A stretch of DNA of 64,000 nucleotides from an uncultured Bacteroidales bacterium. GTDB lineage: Bacteria; Bacteroidota; Bacteroidia; Bacteroidales; Bacteroidaceae. This document shows positions 52,200 to 60,463 of the stretch, in pieces. The stretch covers positions 3,955-67,954 of the forward strand of contig CALDKD010000007.1 of assembly GCA_937898885.1 (NCBI GenBank), in the 5' to 3' direction. Position 1 is the stretch's first letter, and each line of letters begins with the position of its first letter. The notes below the pieces were generated by a model. The model saw only the letters and a list, made by a program, of their open reading frames with translations. It had not been told where the DNA came from and made no database searches. A program made the translations under genes and the position numbers.

Positions 52200-53057
52200 A
52201 TGAGAAAATTAGCATTGATTATTGCTGTTCTGGCATCCGGTACGCTGATGGCTCAGAACCGCGCCGGAGCTCCAGCCCAGGCACAGGCATCAGGACCTGT
52301 CAATCCTGTATTTGACAAGTACGTACAGCCGGACGTCTCATTCGGCGTATATTTCTCGGAATCCAAGTCCAAGCCGGCCACTCCCGACGAGAACGGTTTC
52401 ATCCGCCGCTGGACACTGCTTGACCCAATCTCCAAGCAAGAGATCAGTTCCAACACTCTCTTCACCGACTCATGGCTGAGAACGGAATTTGCCAAGGAGT
52501 ATTTTGAAGGACAGAATACGGTTCTTCCGCAGAACGGCGATTCTGTTACCGTAAAGATTCCTAAACGCGCCGCAAGAGGCGGAATGATGCGTATGGGCGG
52601 AATGGGCGGCCCTGGTGCGGCACCTCAGCAGGCTCCCGCACAGCAGCCGGCAGCACAGCAGGAGTTCAACGAAGTAAGTCTGAAATGGCACTGCGTGGAC
52701 AGCAAGCGCTACAACGTGAAGCTCTACCGCTTTGCAAAGAGCCTGGGCATGCGCCCTACAGAGGGTCTGTTCCTGGGTGTCACCGTAGTCAACGCACCTG
52801 AGGATATGACTGTACGTCTGGCTGCCGGTTCCAACTCGGCATCAATGTGGTGGGTTAACGGTCAGGAGGTTCTCCTTCTGTCGGGTGACCGCAGAATGGT
52901 AGTGGATGACGGTGTATCCAAGGAGTTCACTCTCAAAAAGGGCAGCAATATAGTACGTTGCTCAATCATCAACGGCCCGGGTATGAGCGACTTCTGCGTC
53001 CGCTTCATCGGCCTTGACGGCAAACCTGTAACTAACCTCACAATCACCAACAAATAA
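52200..53057 (+). CDS. Secreted protein of unknown function next to GH43
   Basis: A 285-aa secreted protein: signal peptide (1-18), a beta-rich first half, a low-complexity glycine/methionine and alanine/glutamine/proline linker at about residues 132-158 (GGMMRMGGMGGPGAAPQQ and on), and a second beta-sandwich-like half with MWWVNGQEVLLLSGDRRMV, which recalls the NPCBM or sugar-binding jelly-roll domains seen beside glycosidases. The ATG at 52200 gives a good signal peptide; an earlier in-frame start at 52170 overlaps trxB. It lies 11 bp before the GH43 gene, so it may be a sugar-binding partner. I do not recognise the family. Confidence 0.7.
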   Translation: MRKLALIIAVLASGTLMAQNRAGAPAQAQASGPVNPVFDKYVQPDVSFGVYFSESKSKPATPDENGFIRRWTLLDPISKQEISSNTLFTDSWLRTEFAKEYFEGQNTVLPQNGDSVTVKIPKRAARGGMMRMGGMGGPGAAPQQAPAQQPAAQQEFNEVSLKWHCVDSKRYNVKLYRFAKSLGMRPTEGLFLGVTVVNAPEDMTVRLAAGSNSASMWWVNGQEVLLLSGDRRMVVDDGVSKEFTLKKGSNIVRCSIINGPGMSDFCVRFIGLDGKPVTNLTITNK

Positions 53058-53068
53058 TATCGGAAATT

Positions 53069-54499
53069 ATGAAAAAGATATTTGCAGCAGCTGCACTGTC
53101 AGCATTGGTAATGGGCGCATACGCTCAGACAGGTGATATTTTCATTCACGACCCTTCAACCATTGTCAAATGCAATGGCATATACTATACATTCGGCACC
53201 GGAGGCGGCGGCCTTATGTCGGATGACGGTTGGACATGGCGTTCCGGCGCTGTAAGACCTGGCGGCGGTGTGGCTCCCGACGCTATGAAAATTGGTGACA
53301 GATACCTTATCACATACAGCGGAAACTATCCCGGCACTCAGGGCAAGACCCACGGCATAGCCACCACAATGTGGGCCACAACCCTCAATCCCGATTCAGT
53401 GGAATACTCCAAGGAGGAGCTCGTGGCATGGGCCGGAGCGGACGACGACTGCTACTGCATAGACCCTGCCCTGCTGCTCGACCCGACAACCGGCAGACTG
53501 TGGATGTCATACGGAACCTACTTCGGAGCAATCCGCATTGTGGAACTTGACCCGAAGACCGCCAAGCGACTTGAGAAGAGCACGCCGGTTGACGTGGCAA
53601 TTGACTGTGAGGCTACGGCTTTGATGTACCACAACGGCTGGTACTATCTGCTCGGCACTCATGGAACCTGCTGCGACGGTGTCAACTCAACATACAACAT
53701 TGTCTGTGGCCGCTCACGCGAGATTACCGGTCCATACGTGGACAATGTAGGCCGCGACATGCTGCAGGGCGGTGGCAAGATGGTTCTTTCCGCCGGCAAC
53801 AGAGTGACAGGTCCCGGACACTTCGGACGTTACATTGAGGAGGAAGGCTGCGAGAAGATGTCCTGCCACTTCGAGGCAGACTTGGAGCGTAGCGGCAAGA
53901 GCGTGCTCGGCATCCGCTCACTTCTCTGGAAGAATGACTGGCCAGTGGCCGCAGACCCGTTCAAAGAGGGCACATTCGAGATTGAGTCAGAGCGCAGAGG
54001 CTACGCTCTGGAGCTTGCAGTCGATTTCGTCAGAATGCAGGGCGCAGGCCGCGGTTTCGGCAATGCATCCACACCTGACATTCCCGTTCCGAACCAGATT
54101 CTGGCCGATGTAATCGGTGACTGGCCAAAGGGCAACATCGATATCCGTCTGAACGACTATATGTTCCGTCCTCATCAGAGATGGACTGTGACAGCAGTGG
54201 GCGATAAGGGCGGCTATCTGGGCGCACCTTATTACAAAATCACCATTGAGGGTACCAACCGCGCCCTTGCAGCGACCGCCGACGGCGAGCTGACTGCAGT
54301 TCCGCAGTACACAGGCGCTCCTGAGCAGCTCTGGAGAATAGAGCAGCTCATTGACGGCACATACCGCATCATCAACGAGAAAGTTCCCGGACATGTAGGT
54401 GAGCAGTTCGCGCTTGTCTGCACAGGTGACTGCTCGCTCACCCTCGGCAAGTACGACTTCAACGACGTCAACTGCAAGTGGAACTTCCGCGATAGGTAA
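53069..54499 (+). CDS. GH43 glycoside hydrolase (arabinanase/arabinofuranosidase-like)
   Basis: A 476-aa secreted enzyme with a signal peptide (1-19) and a five-bladed propeller GH43 domain. Catalytic residues by position: D28 in IHDPS (base), D132 in CIDPAL (pKa modulator) and E181 in DCEATAL (acid). The family includes arabinan endo-1,5-alpha-arabinosidases and arabinofuranosidases, and this start and spacing fit the arabinanase-like branch. A C-terminal beta domain at about 340-476 (MFRPHQRWTVTAVGDKGGYL) looks like a carbohydrate-binding, lipocalin- or ricin-like module. The terminator at 54537-54572 follows. Confidence 0.88.
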   Translation: MKKIFAAAALSALVMGAYAQTGDIFIHDPSTIVKCNGIYYTFGTGGGGLMSDDGWTWRSGAVRPGGGVAPDAMKIGDRYLITYSGNYPGTQGKTHGIATTMWATTLNPDSVEYSKEELVAWAGADDDCYCIDPALLLDPTTGRLWMSYGTYFGAIRIVELDPKTAKRLEKSTPVDVAIDCEATALMYHNGWYYLLGTHGTCCDGVNSTYNIVCGRSREITGPYVDNVGRDMLQGGGKMVLSAGNRVTGPGHFGRYIEEEGCEKMSCHFEADLERSGKSVLGIRSLLWKNDWPVAADPFKEGTFEIESERRGYALELAVDFVRMQGAGRGFGNASTPDIPVPNQILADVIGDWPKGNIDIRLNDYMFRPHQRWTVTAVGDKGGYLGAPYYKITIEGTNRALAATADGELTAVPQYTGAPEQLWRIEQLIDGTYRIINEKVPGHVGEQFALVCTGDCSLTLGKYDFNDVNCKWNFRDR

Positions 54500-54501
54500 G
54501 C

Positions 54502-54623
54502 GGTTGGCTGTTGGCTATTAGCCATTGGCCATTGGCAAAAAAAACTGCGAGAGAAATTCTCGCAGTTTTTTTATCCATCCGTATGGCCGCCAACAGCCAA
54601 CAGCCAAAGGCCAACAGCCAACC
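54502..54623. repeat. Heptamer-repeat arms around the GH43/CE1 terminator
   Basis: The right side (54589-54623) reads as tandem AACAGCC-like heptamers, and the left side (54502-54536) as degenerate GGCTGTT/GGCCATT heptamers. The outermost 14 bases on each side (54502-54515 and 54610-54623) are perfect inverted repeats, so the whole region folds as a large stem with the terminator at its tip. Confidence 0.75.
54537..54572. terminator. Bidirectional terminator between GH43 and the CE1 lipoprotein gene
   Basis: ACTGCGAGA (54544-54552) and TCTCGCAGT (54558-54566) form a perfect 9-bp stem, flanked by a run of A on the left and T on the right that extend the pairing. It serves the converging genes. 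Confidence 0.88.
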
Positions 54624-54634
54624 AGCTCATCAGA

Positions 54635-55855
54635 CTACTTGAAAAGCAGTCTGATGAACTGGTTGAGTGAACGACGCCAGGTGAGCCACTCGTGGGCTGT
54701 GCCCGGAGATACGAACCTTGTGTAGTTGATGCCGGCATCGGTAAGCATCTTGTCAAGAGCCATACCGCCAAGCCCCTCCTCTGTTCCGTTCGACATAAAC
54801 AAAACGGGAACATCCTGATTGAACTTGGCTGCATCGGCAAACACGCCATCGTACAGAGTGGTGATGTCCATTCCCGGCATCACGAATATCGCACCGCTGA
54901 AGGCACCTATGCCTGAGAACATATCGGTATGCCTCAGACCGATGTCGAACGACTGCTTGCCGCCCCAGGAGAGGCCGGAGATAGCGCGATGCTCACGGTC
55001 GGTATATACACGGAAAGTGCTCTCAACGTACGGAATCAGCTCATCAAGAACCACATACTCGAACGATGCGCCAAAGCTCTCCATCGTCTCTCCCGGGTAT
55101 GCGCCCATACCATAGTCGCAATCGCCATTGTCCATAACGACAATCATAGGAACGGCCTCGCCTGCCGCAATGGCATTATCCATAATGTTCGCCATCTTGC
55201 CCTGCTCGTGCCATCCGGTCTCATTCTCGGCCATTCCGTGCTGCAGGATGAAGTACGGATATTTCTTGCTGCCCGATGTCTCGTACTCAGCCGGAGTATA
55301 GACAAAGCAGCGACGCATACGCTGGTGAATGTCAGACCAGTAGTGGCACTCGCGCACCTGTCCGTGCTGGATTTTCGGGTCAAAATTGTAATATGCGGCA
55401 TCCTCCTTGCTCTCTGGAATGTCTATCTGGCTGTAGCAGCTGCCCGCGCCATAAATGGTATATACATTAGGATCGTTCACACGGACACCGTCAACCACCA
55501 GCCTGTAATAGTGATGTCCTACAGGCAGTGAGTCTGTCGTGACCTTCCAAAGGCCGTTCTCGTCCTTGGTCATCGGGTAAATCTTGCTGCAGATATCGGC
55601 ATCAACCTGCCTCGCGTCTGGTGCCTCAAGCACGAATGTCGCCCTGCTGTGCTCATCAATGCAAGGATAGACAGCACCAGGGATGCAATACTCCGAAGAG
55701 ATGCCTTCCGGTGGGTTAGGAAGCTTCTTGTCAACCCGATAATCACTCTTCTGTCTCTGTGCCGGAGCCTGCCGGCTGCCGTCACCGCCTCCGCAAGATG
55801 ACATCGCCATCACAAGGCACAAAGCCCCGGCGGTCATTGAAAACAACTTTCTCAT
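54635..55855 (-). CDS. CE1-type esterase lipoprotein with CBM48-like N-terminal domain
   Basis: A 406-aa outer-membrane lipoprotein (lipobox MSSC, C21). About residues 65-145 form a CBM48/E-set-like domain (ATFVLEAPDARQV, HHYYRLVVDGVRVNDPN), and 180-406 a CE1 esterase with nucleophile S296 in GLSWGG and catalytic H388. It is paralogous to the C-terminal half of the xylanase at 11388-13553, sharing the final HEWLTWRRSL motif. It would deacylate hemicellulose or a feruloyl ester. The ATG at 55855 is chosen for its lysine and signal peptide; an upstream in-frame methionine lies within the repeat at 55875-55905. Confidence 0.88.
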   Translation of the reverse strand: MRKLFSMTAGALCLVMAMSSCGGGDGSRQAPAQRQKSDYRVDKKLPNPPEGISSEYCIPGAVYPCIDEHSRATFVLEAPDARQVDADICSKIYPMTKDENGLWKVTTDSLPVGHHYYRLVVDGVRVNDPNVYTIYGAGSCYSQIDIPESKEDAAYYNFDPKIQHGQVRECHYWSDIHQRMRRCFVYTPAEYETSGSKKYPYFILQHGMAENETGWHEQGKMANIMDNAIAAGEAVPMIVVMDNGDCDYGMGAYPGETMESFGASFEYVVLDELIPYVESTFRVYTDREHRAISGLSWGGKQSFDIGLRHTDMFSGIGAFSGAIFVMPGMDITTLYDGVFADAAKFNQDVPVLFMSNGTEEGLGGMALDKMLTDAGINYTRFVSPGTAHEWLTWRRSLNQFIRLLFK

Positions 55856-55874
55856 TTGATTGTATTGATTAAAT

Positions 55875-55905
55875 ATTAATTGGAACATTTCAAAACAGGT
55901 TCTTA
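55875..55905. repeat. 31-bp copy of the palindromic element end
   Basis: These 31 bases are identical to 60432-60462. On the minus strand the copy begins TAAGAACCTGTTTTGAAATG. It supplies the last codons and stop of the EFR1 gene (AAC CTG TTT TGA) and ends 20 bases before the CE1 ATG. Confidence 0.85.
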
Positions 55906-56648
55906 TAATAATACTGTCCTTTTCCCTGGGTGTACTTGCCTATCTGAATGGCGTTCTTAGGGCAATGGTGGTAGCAGGCCATACAGTTAAGGCACTGGTG
56001 ATGCCACTCAGGACGGCCATCGGCCAGCGATACATTCTCCACAGGACAGACTTTGGCGCAAGTGCCGCAGGAGACGCAGGCATCAGTAGCGTAAAACCTC
56101 TTGTCTGAGATGCAGGCATCGAACAGAGGCTTTATCAGATAGCTTTTAAGGAACGGCATTGAGCCAATCAGGATATCCTTCTTGTGGGTATGCGACGCTA
56201 CCTCACTGGCAACACCGGCAATATCGGCCTTGGCTCTATCCTGTTTCTCCAGCTCCAGCTGCCTGCCGTCCAGATGGAACCCAGGCATGTTCAGGAAAGT
56301 GTTCGGCATAATCAGACTTCTGGCATAATCCAGACTCAAGCCCTTCCTGCCAAGCAACCGCCTTGTGTGATTATACACATATCCGGCCTCATCGCCACAG
56401 GTACACACCATATACACATATTCTAAAGGATGCGCGATACGCATCTTCCGAACGAACTCCCTCACGATGGCAGGCACGCCCCAGGCATACACCGGGAACA
56501 CAAGGCCAAGCGTACGCTCCGCATCGGGCACGTCATACTCTCCTTCCCGCAACGCTTGCGGAATAAACGTCAGGCCCTCCCCCAGCCTGCCAGCCAGCTC
56601 CTCAGCCACCCACCGACTGTTGCCGCATCCTGAATAATAGTAAATCAT
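55890..56648 (-). CDS. EFR1 family ferredoxin-flavodoxin protein
   Basis: A 252-aa protein of the EFR1 type: a flavodoxin-like N-terminal domain (MIYYYSGCGNSRWVAEELAG; VFPVYAWGVPAIVREF) followed by a two-cluster ferredoxin with CVSCGTCAKVCP and CLNCMACYHHCP, eight cysteines for two 4Fe-4S clusters. It is probably an electron carrier in anaerobic metabolism. The ATG at 56648 is preferred over a TTG 21 bases upstream. Its stop codon lies within the 31-bp repeat. Its place between a CE4 and a CE1 gene is odd for a redox protein and may be chance. Confidence 0.88.
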   Translation of the reverse strand: MIYYYSGCGNSRWVAEELAGRLGEGLTFIPQALREGEYDVPDAERTLGLVFPVYAWGVPAIVREFVRKMRIAHPLEYVYMVCTCGDEAGYVYNHTRRLLGRKGLSLDYARSLIMPNTFLNMPGFHLDGRQLELEKQDRAKADIAGVASEVASHTHKKDILIGSMPFLKSYLIKPLFDACISDKRFYATDACVSCGTCAKVCPVENVSLADGRPEWHHQCLNCMACYHHCPKNAIQIGKYTQGKGQYYYKNLF

Positions 56649-56679
56649 TCCTAATTGACTGTGTGGCAAATGTTAAATG

Positions 56680-57357
56680 CTATTCGGCCTGAAGGGCATT
56701 GGAATAGACAATTCCGTTATGCGGCTGCGGGGTCACGCCCTTGCGCTCAAACAGTTCGGGAACGGTGACAAACTCGAAGCCGCGTTCCTTCAGGGCCGGG
56801 ATAAGCGTCCTGACGGCCTCGACGGTCTGAACATTGCCGGCCATGTCGTGCATCAGAATGACATCGCCGTCCTTGGCCTGGTCCAGAATACGCTGCGTGC
56901 GGGTGGCGGCATCAACACTAGGTTCCCAATCCTCGCAATTGATTCCGTTGATGAATGTCAGGCCGATGGTCTCGTGCAGCAGCGGACTCACATTGATGTA
57001 TGGCGGGCGGAAGAACTCAGGACGCCGGCCGATGAATGATTCTATCCAATCGGCATTGCGCTCAATCTCATCGGTCATCTGTTCAGCGGTCATACCGGCC
57101 ATATACGGATGATCCCAAGAATGGTTCTCAATGGCATGGCCTTCGTGGAATGCCCGCACCATGTCCTGAGCGTTCTCCTCACCCCATGAGCCTACTACAA
57201 AGAAGGTAGCCTTGATTTTTTCCTTTTTCAGGATGTCCAGGATGTCGGCGGTCACATTTGAAGGACCGTCATCGAAACTCAGTGCAATGATTTTGTCATA
57301 CTTCGGACCACATGAGGCAAGAACAGCCATAGCAAGAATGGATATTAATTTCTTCAT
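56680..57357 (-). CDS. Polysaccharide deacetylase lipoprotein (CE4, NodB homology)
   Basis: A 225-aa lipoprotein (lipobox LASC, C16) with the full NodB motif set: SFDDGPS (27-33, D29/D30), HSWDH (H79 and H83, metal ligands), RPPY, the CEDWEPS block, and LMHD near the C-terminus. It removes N- or O-acetyl groups, from xylan or peptidoglycan; the carbohydrate context favours acetylxylan but this is not shown. It has a -7 box TATGTTTG (complement of 57376-57383) and is 34 bp downstream of GH2. Confidence 0.88.
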   Translation of the reverse strand: MKKLISILAMAVLASCGPKYDKIIALSFDDGPSNVTADILDILKKEKIKATFFVVGSWGEENAQDMVRAFHEGHAIENHSWDHPYMAGMTAEQMTDEIERNADWIESFIGRRPEFFRPPYINVSPLLHETIGLTFINGINCEDWEPSVDAATRTQRILDQAKDGDVILMHDMAGNVQTVEAVRTLIPALKERGFEFVTVPELFERKGVTPQPHNGIVYSNALQAE

Positions 57358-57375
57358 AAAGTTTTCTTATTTCTG

Positions 57376-57383
57376 CAAACATA
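57376..57383 (-). promoter_or_regulatory. -7 element of the CE4 gene
   Basis: The minus strand reads TATGTTTG, a perfect TAnnTTTG match in the GH2-CE4 gap, 18 bases before the ATG. A TTG lies 22 bases further up, slightly far for a -33 box. Confidence 0.5.
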
Positions 57384-57391
57384 CACATATT

Positions 57392-60244
57392 TTACGGATT
57401 TGACGCAATTACAGATACTCTATGACTCGCTGTGCTACCAGACTTGAGCCCCGGTGCCGAGACTGTGATTGTGGAATTCCCGTCAAATCCTGTGACATAC
57501 GCCACACAAGAGCCACGCCAGGTATCACGCACAGGCTGCTGATGATTGAGGTGGTCCATAGGATTGCCGTTGTCCGTTGCTAAGATTCCGGCAGGACCGG
57601 TTGTCTGGAATGTTACCGTAACAATATCATTCGGGCAGACATTGCCATCTTTGTCAACCACGTATGCCCTGAACACGGCATCGTTGGATGAGTCGCTTAC
57701 CACCTTCAGGGCATAAGGCTGACCCGCCGTGCAGATTCTCTCAGATGCCACTTTTCCGCCTTTGTCATCGTAGCCTGCAATGAGCAGCTCACCGGGTTCG
57801 AACAGGACACGGTATCGTGCCGGCCTTGCATCGGCTGTCATTGCCTTGCGTCCTAGTGAGCGTCCGTTCAATATCAGCTCAACCTCACTGCAGTTGGAAT
57901 AGACCTCTATTTCCTGAACGCCGCCTGTATCAACAGGTGTCCAGTCCGACACCAGTTCCCTGCCATCACGGCGGGCAAACGCCACCATCGGCTCAGTAGT
58001 CCACCAGCTCTTGCGCTGCATACCCAGCGGCTTGACCATACCGGTGATATCTACAAGCGAAGTCGTCCACGACACCTGAGGCCACTCCGCCTCGCCAAGA
58101 TACTCAATGCCGGTCCACAGGAACTGTCCGCACAGTGAAGGGTCATCGCGCAACATCAGCCAAGACTCTATGTCAGGGGTGTTCTCAGTACCGATGATGA
58201 CCTTCTCCGGATGCGCCTCGTGATATGCCTTGAGCTCTTCAATGCGGTAGTTCTGCCCCACCACGTCCATCATCCCGGCGAAACCGTTCCGATATACTCC
58301 CGATGAGTTCGGCCTGAACAGTGCCATTGTCACAGGGCGTGTGGGGTCCAGCTCATGAATCAGGTCCTGCTGCTGGCGATATTTGCGGAAACCGTCCTCG
58401 CTGTTCAGATTGTCACGGATCTCATTGCCTACGCTGTATATCACCACACAAGGATGATTGCGTGCCATTTTCACCAAATCTTCCGTATCCTGACGCCAGT
58501 TCTCGTTGAAATCCAGATTGTAGCCCTTCTCCGCATGAGGCTTCGCGGCCTCCCACGTATCGAACGACTCCACCATTACCAGGAATCCCAGACTGTCACA
58601 CAAATTGAGCAGCACCGGGTCCGGAGCATTGTGCGCCCACCTGATGGCATTGACACCCAGTTCCTTGAGAGTGAGCAGGCGTGAGAGCCAGACTCTCTCC
58701 GCCGATACGGTACCTAACGCACCCGCATCGGAATGCAGGCATACGCCCTTCATCTTGACGTTCCTGCCGTTCAGCCAGAATCCGGTCTCATTGTCATAGC
58801 GTATGGTTCTGAAGCCTACGTTGACACTCTCGCTTTCTATTACATATTTCTCCCCCACCAGGTCAATGCTCACTTTGCGCATATCGGCAGTCCGGCCGTC
58901 AATATCCCAGAGCCCCAGGTTGCGTCCTTCAGTGCGGAAACTAACCACTCTGCTCTCTCCGGCATCCAGCGATACCTTCTCACTGCCGGCCACACTGGTC
59001 CGGACAGTTATCTCCTGCCTGACGGGCGAGGCATTGCAGACCGTAACCTCGAAGTTCACATATTCATCATCACAGAAACAGAATATGCCGTTGTAGGGTA
59101 TATAGACATCAGGCTTGAAGGCCATACGCACGTGGCGGTTTATTCCGCTGCCCGTGTACCAGCGCGATGCCGGCTGTACGCTGTTATCCACCCTCACAGC
59201 CACACGGTTCCATCCCTCTCCTACGAAGTCCGATATGTCATAGCTGAAGCTGGCATATCCGTTTGCGCGGGTGCCAACCTCCCTGCCGTTGACGAAAACG
59301 GTGCTGTGCGACATCACTCCGTCGAATTCCAGAAAGACGCGATGCCTGAAATCGCCCCGGTCATACCAGAACTCCTTGGCATACCAGCCGATACCGGCCG
59401 GCAGCCAGCCGCCCTGTCCTGTGGGATTATCCCTGCTGAACTCGCCTTCAATGCTCCAGTCGTGCGGCAGACTGACCCTGCGGTATTCTACAGTATCTTC
59501 ATTTACGAGCGGACTGGATGTCACATTACCGTGTGAGTCAATCTCAATGAACTCATATTTTCTGGGCGGGACGGTCTGCGCGAGTGTCACATCCCGCGGA
59601 ATGAACCTCCAGTCCTCATCGAAGCTCACGACTTCTGCCGGAGCCAGCAGTTTATGCTCCAACGCATCAAAAACCATTTCAGCATCAGCGCCATATTTGG
59701 GCCATATTTTCCATGGCATATAACGGTTTCCCAAAAATCTGTAGGCTTCTTTCTCTGATATCGAATCTGTTTCCAGCTGAAAAGTCAAAAGGTCTATATC
59801 CTCTACAGTATCTTTCCAGCGGAATCTGATACGCTCCCTGTTCCGCTTGAACATCTCATAATCGTAATTCCTTAAAAATGCGGAAGCATGAGCAAGCCAT
59901 TTTCCGTCAACGGATGACGGGAACACCTTGAATGTGCATCCCGGGTTGGGAGTAAAAAATTCATTGCCATTCCGCCGCAGCAGCATTCCGTAGGCAGCTC
60001 CCTCCTTATTGAAATATGTATCACGGACAGTTATCGTGTCACCGGCATTGAGATTTGCTGTCGCTCTCAGTACAATCACCTCCGCACAGCTGCTATAAAT
60101 AAGCTGCTGTCCTTCAATATTATTCAGCGTATCAGCCCACAAAGTCTCAATGTGAGAGTTGTCTGCCATACTGACAACCCTGCCTATCACCCTGAAATAA
60201 TCCTGAGCTATTGCTCTTGCAGGACACAAGAGGAGCAATAGCAT
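57392..60244 (-). CDS. GH2 beta-galactosidase-like enzyme with unusual N-terminal extension
   Basis: From the ATG at 60244 this is a 950-aa secreted enzyme. Residues 1-14 form a short signal-like segment, about 15-185 an unrecognised N-terminal region, and from about 190 the GH2 sandwich (SLPHDWSIEGEF), barrel and C-terminal Ig-like domains. The acid/base glutamate is in YSVGNEI and the nucleophile in IIGTEN. A better signal peptide (KFHRSAQIQALTCLPMLLLLL) begins 17 codons earlier, but the ATG there (60291-60293) is out of frame by one base; the start region directly abuts the palindromic element at 60294. Likely substrates are beta-galactosides on plant glycans. A full-length frame runs further upstream through the element but is unlikely to be used. 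Confidence 0.85.
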   Translation of the reverse strand: MLLLLLCPARAIAQDYFRVIGRVVSMADNSHIETLWADTLNNIEGQQLIYSSCAEVIVLRATANLNAGDTITVRDTYFNKEGAAYGMLLRRNGNEFFTPNPGCTFKVFPSSVDGKWLAHASAFLRNYDYEMFKRNRERIRFRWKDTVEDIDLLTFQLETDSISEKEAYRFLGNRYMPWKIWPKYGADAEMVFDALEHKLLAPAEVVSFDEDWRFIPRDVTLAQTVPPRKYEFIEIDSHGNVTSSPLVNEDTVEYRRVSLPHDWSIEGEFSRDNPTGQGGWLPAGIGWYAKEFWYDRGDFRHRVFLEFDGVMSHSTVFVNGREVGTRANGYASFSYDISDFVGEGWNRVAVRVDNSVQPASRWYTGSGINRHVRMAFKPDVYIPYNGIFCFCDDEYVNFEVTVCNASPVRQEITVRTSVAGSEKVSLDAGESRVVSFRTEGRNLGLWDIDGRTADMRKVSIDLVGEKYVIESESVNVGFRTIRYDNETGFWLNGRNVKMKGVCLHSDAGALGTVSAERVWLSRLLTLKELGVNAIRWAHNAPDPVLLNLCDSLGFLVMVESFDTWEAAKPHAEKGYNLDFNENWRQDTEDLVKMARNHPCVVIYSVGNEIRDNLNSEDGFRKYRQQQDLIHELDPTRPVTMALFRPNSSGVYRNGFAGMMDVVGQNYRIEELKAYHEAHPEKVIIGTENTPDIESWLMLRDDPSLCGQFLWTGIEYLGEAEWPQVSWTTSLVDITGMVKPLGMQRKSWWTTEPMVAFARRDGRELVSDWTPVDTGGVQEIEVYSNCSEVELILNGRSLGRKAMTADARPARYRVLFEPGELLIAGYDDKGGKVASERICTAGQPYALKVVSDSSNDAVFRAYVVDKDGNVCPNDIVTVTFQTTGPAGILATDNGNPMDHLNHQQPVRDTWRGSCVAYVTGFDGNSTITVSAPGLKSGSTASHRVSVIASNP

Positions 60245-60293
60245 CGGCAGGCAGGTCAGAGCCTGTATCTGCGCACTCCTATGAAATTTACAT

Positions 60294-60463
60294 TTAGAAG
60301 CTGTTTTGAAATGTTCGATTAAAAATTTTATGAAAGGTTTTCGAGATGAAAATTCGGTTATTTGAAGGAGCAATGGGGCTCCATTGTGACTGAAAAGAAA
60401 CGGATTTTCAGCCGGAAAGATTTTATAAAAGATTAATTGGAACATTTCAAAACAGGTTCTTAA
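60294..60463. repeat. Long imperfect palindromic element (MITE-like)
   Basis: The two halves are inverted copies of each other over about 80 bases, meeting at CAATGG-GGCT-CCATTG. The outer 25-30 bases are nearly identical (AGAAGCTGTTTTGAAATG on the left, AGAACCTGTTTTGAAATG on the right, complement). The right edge follows the HU-like stop by a base or so; the left edge touches the GH2 start region. A 31-bp exact partner exists at 55875-55905. It has no coding content. Confidence 0.8.

Noticed and set aside
60294..60463. Phase-variable invertible promoter
   Set aside because: Inverted ends of about 28 bp upstream of a CAZyme gene recall Bacteroides invertible promoters, but the pairing continues through the whole element, no consensus promoter lies inside, and no site-specific recombinase is nearby.
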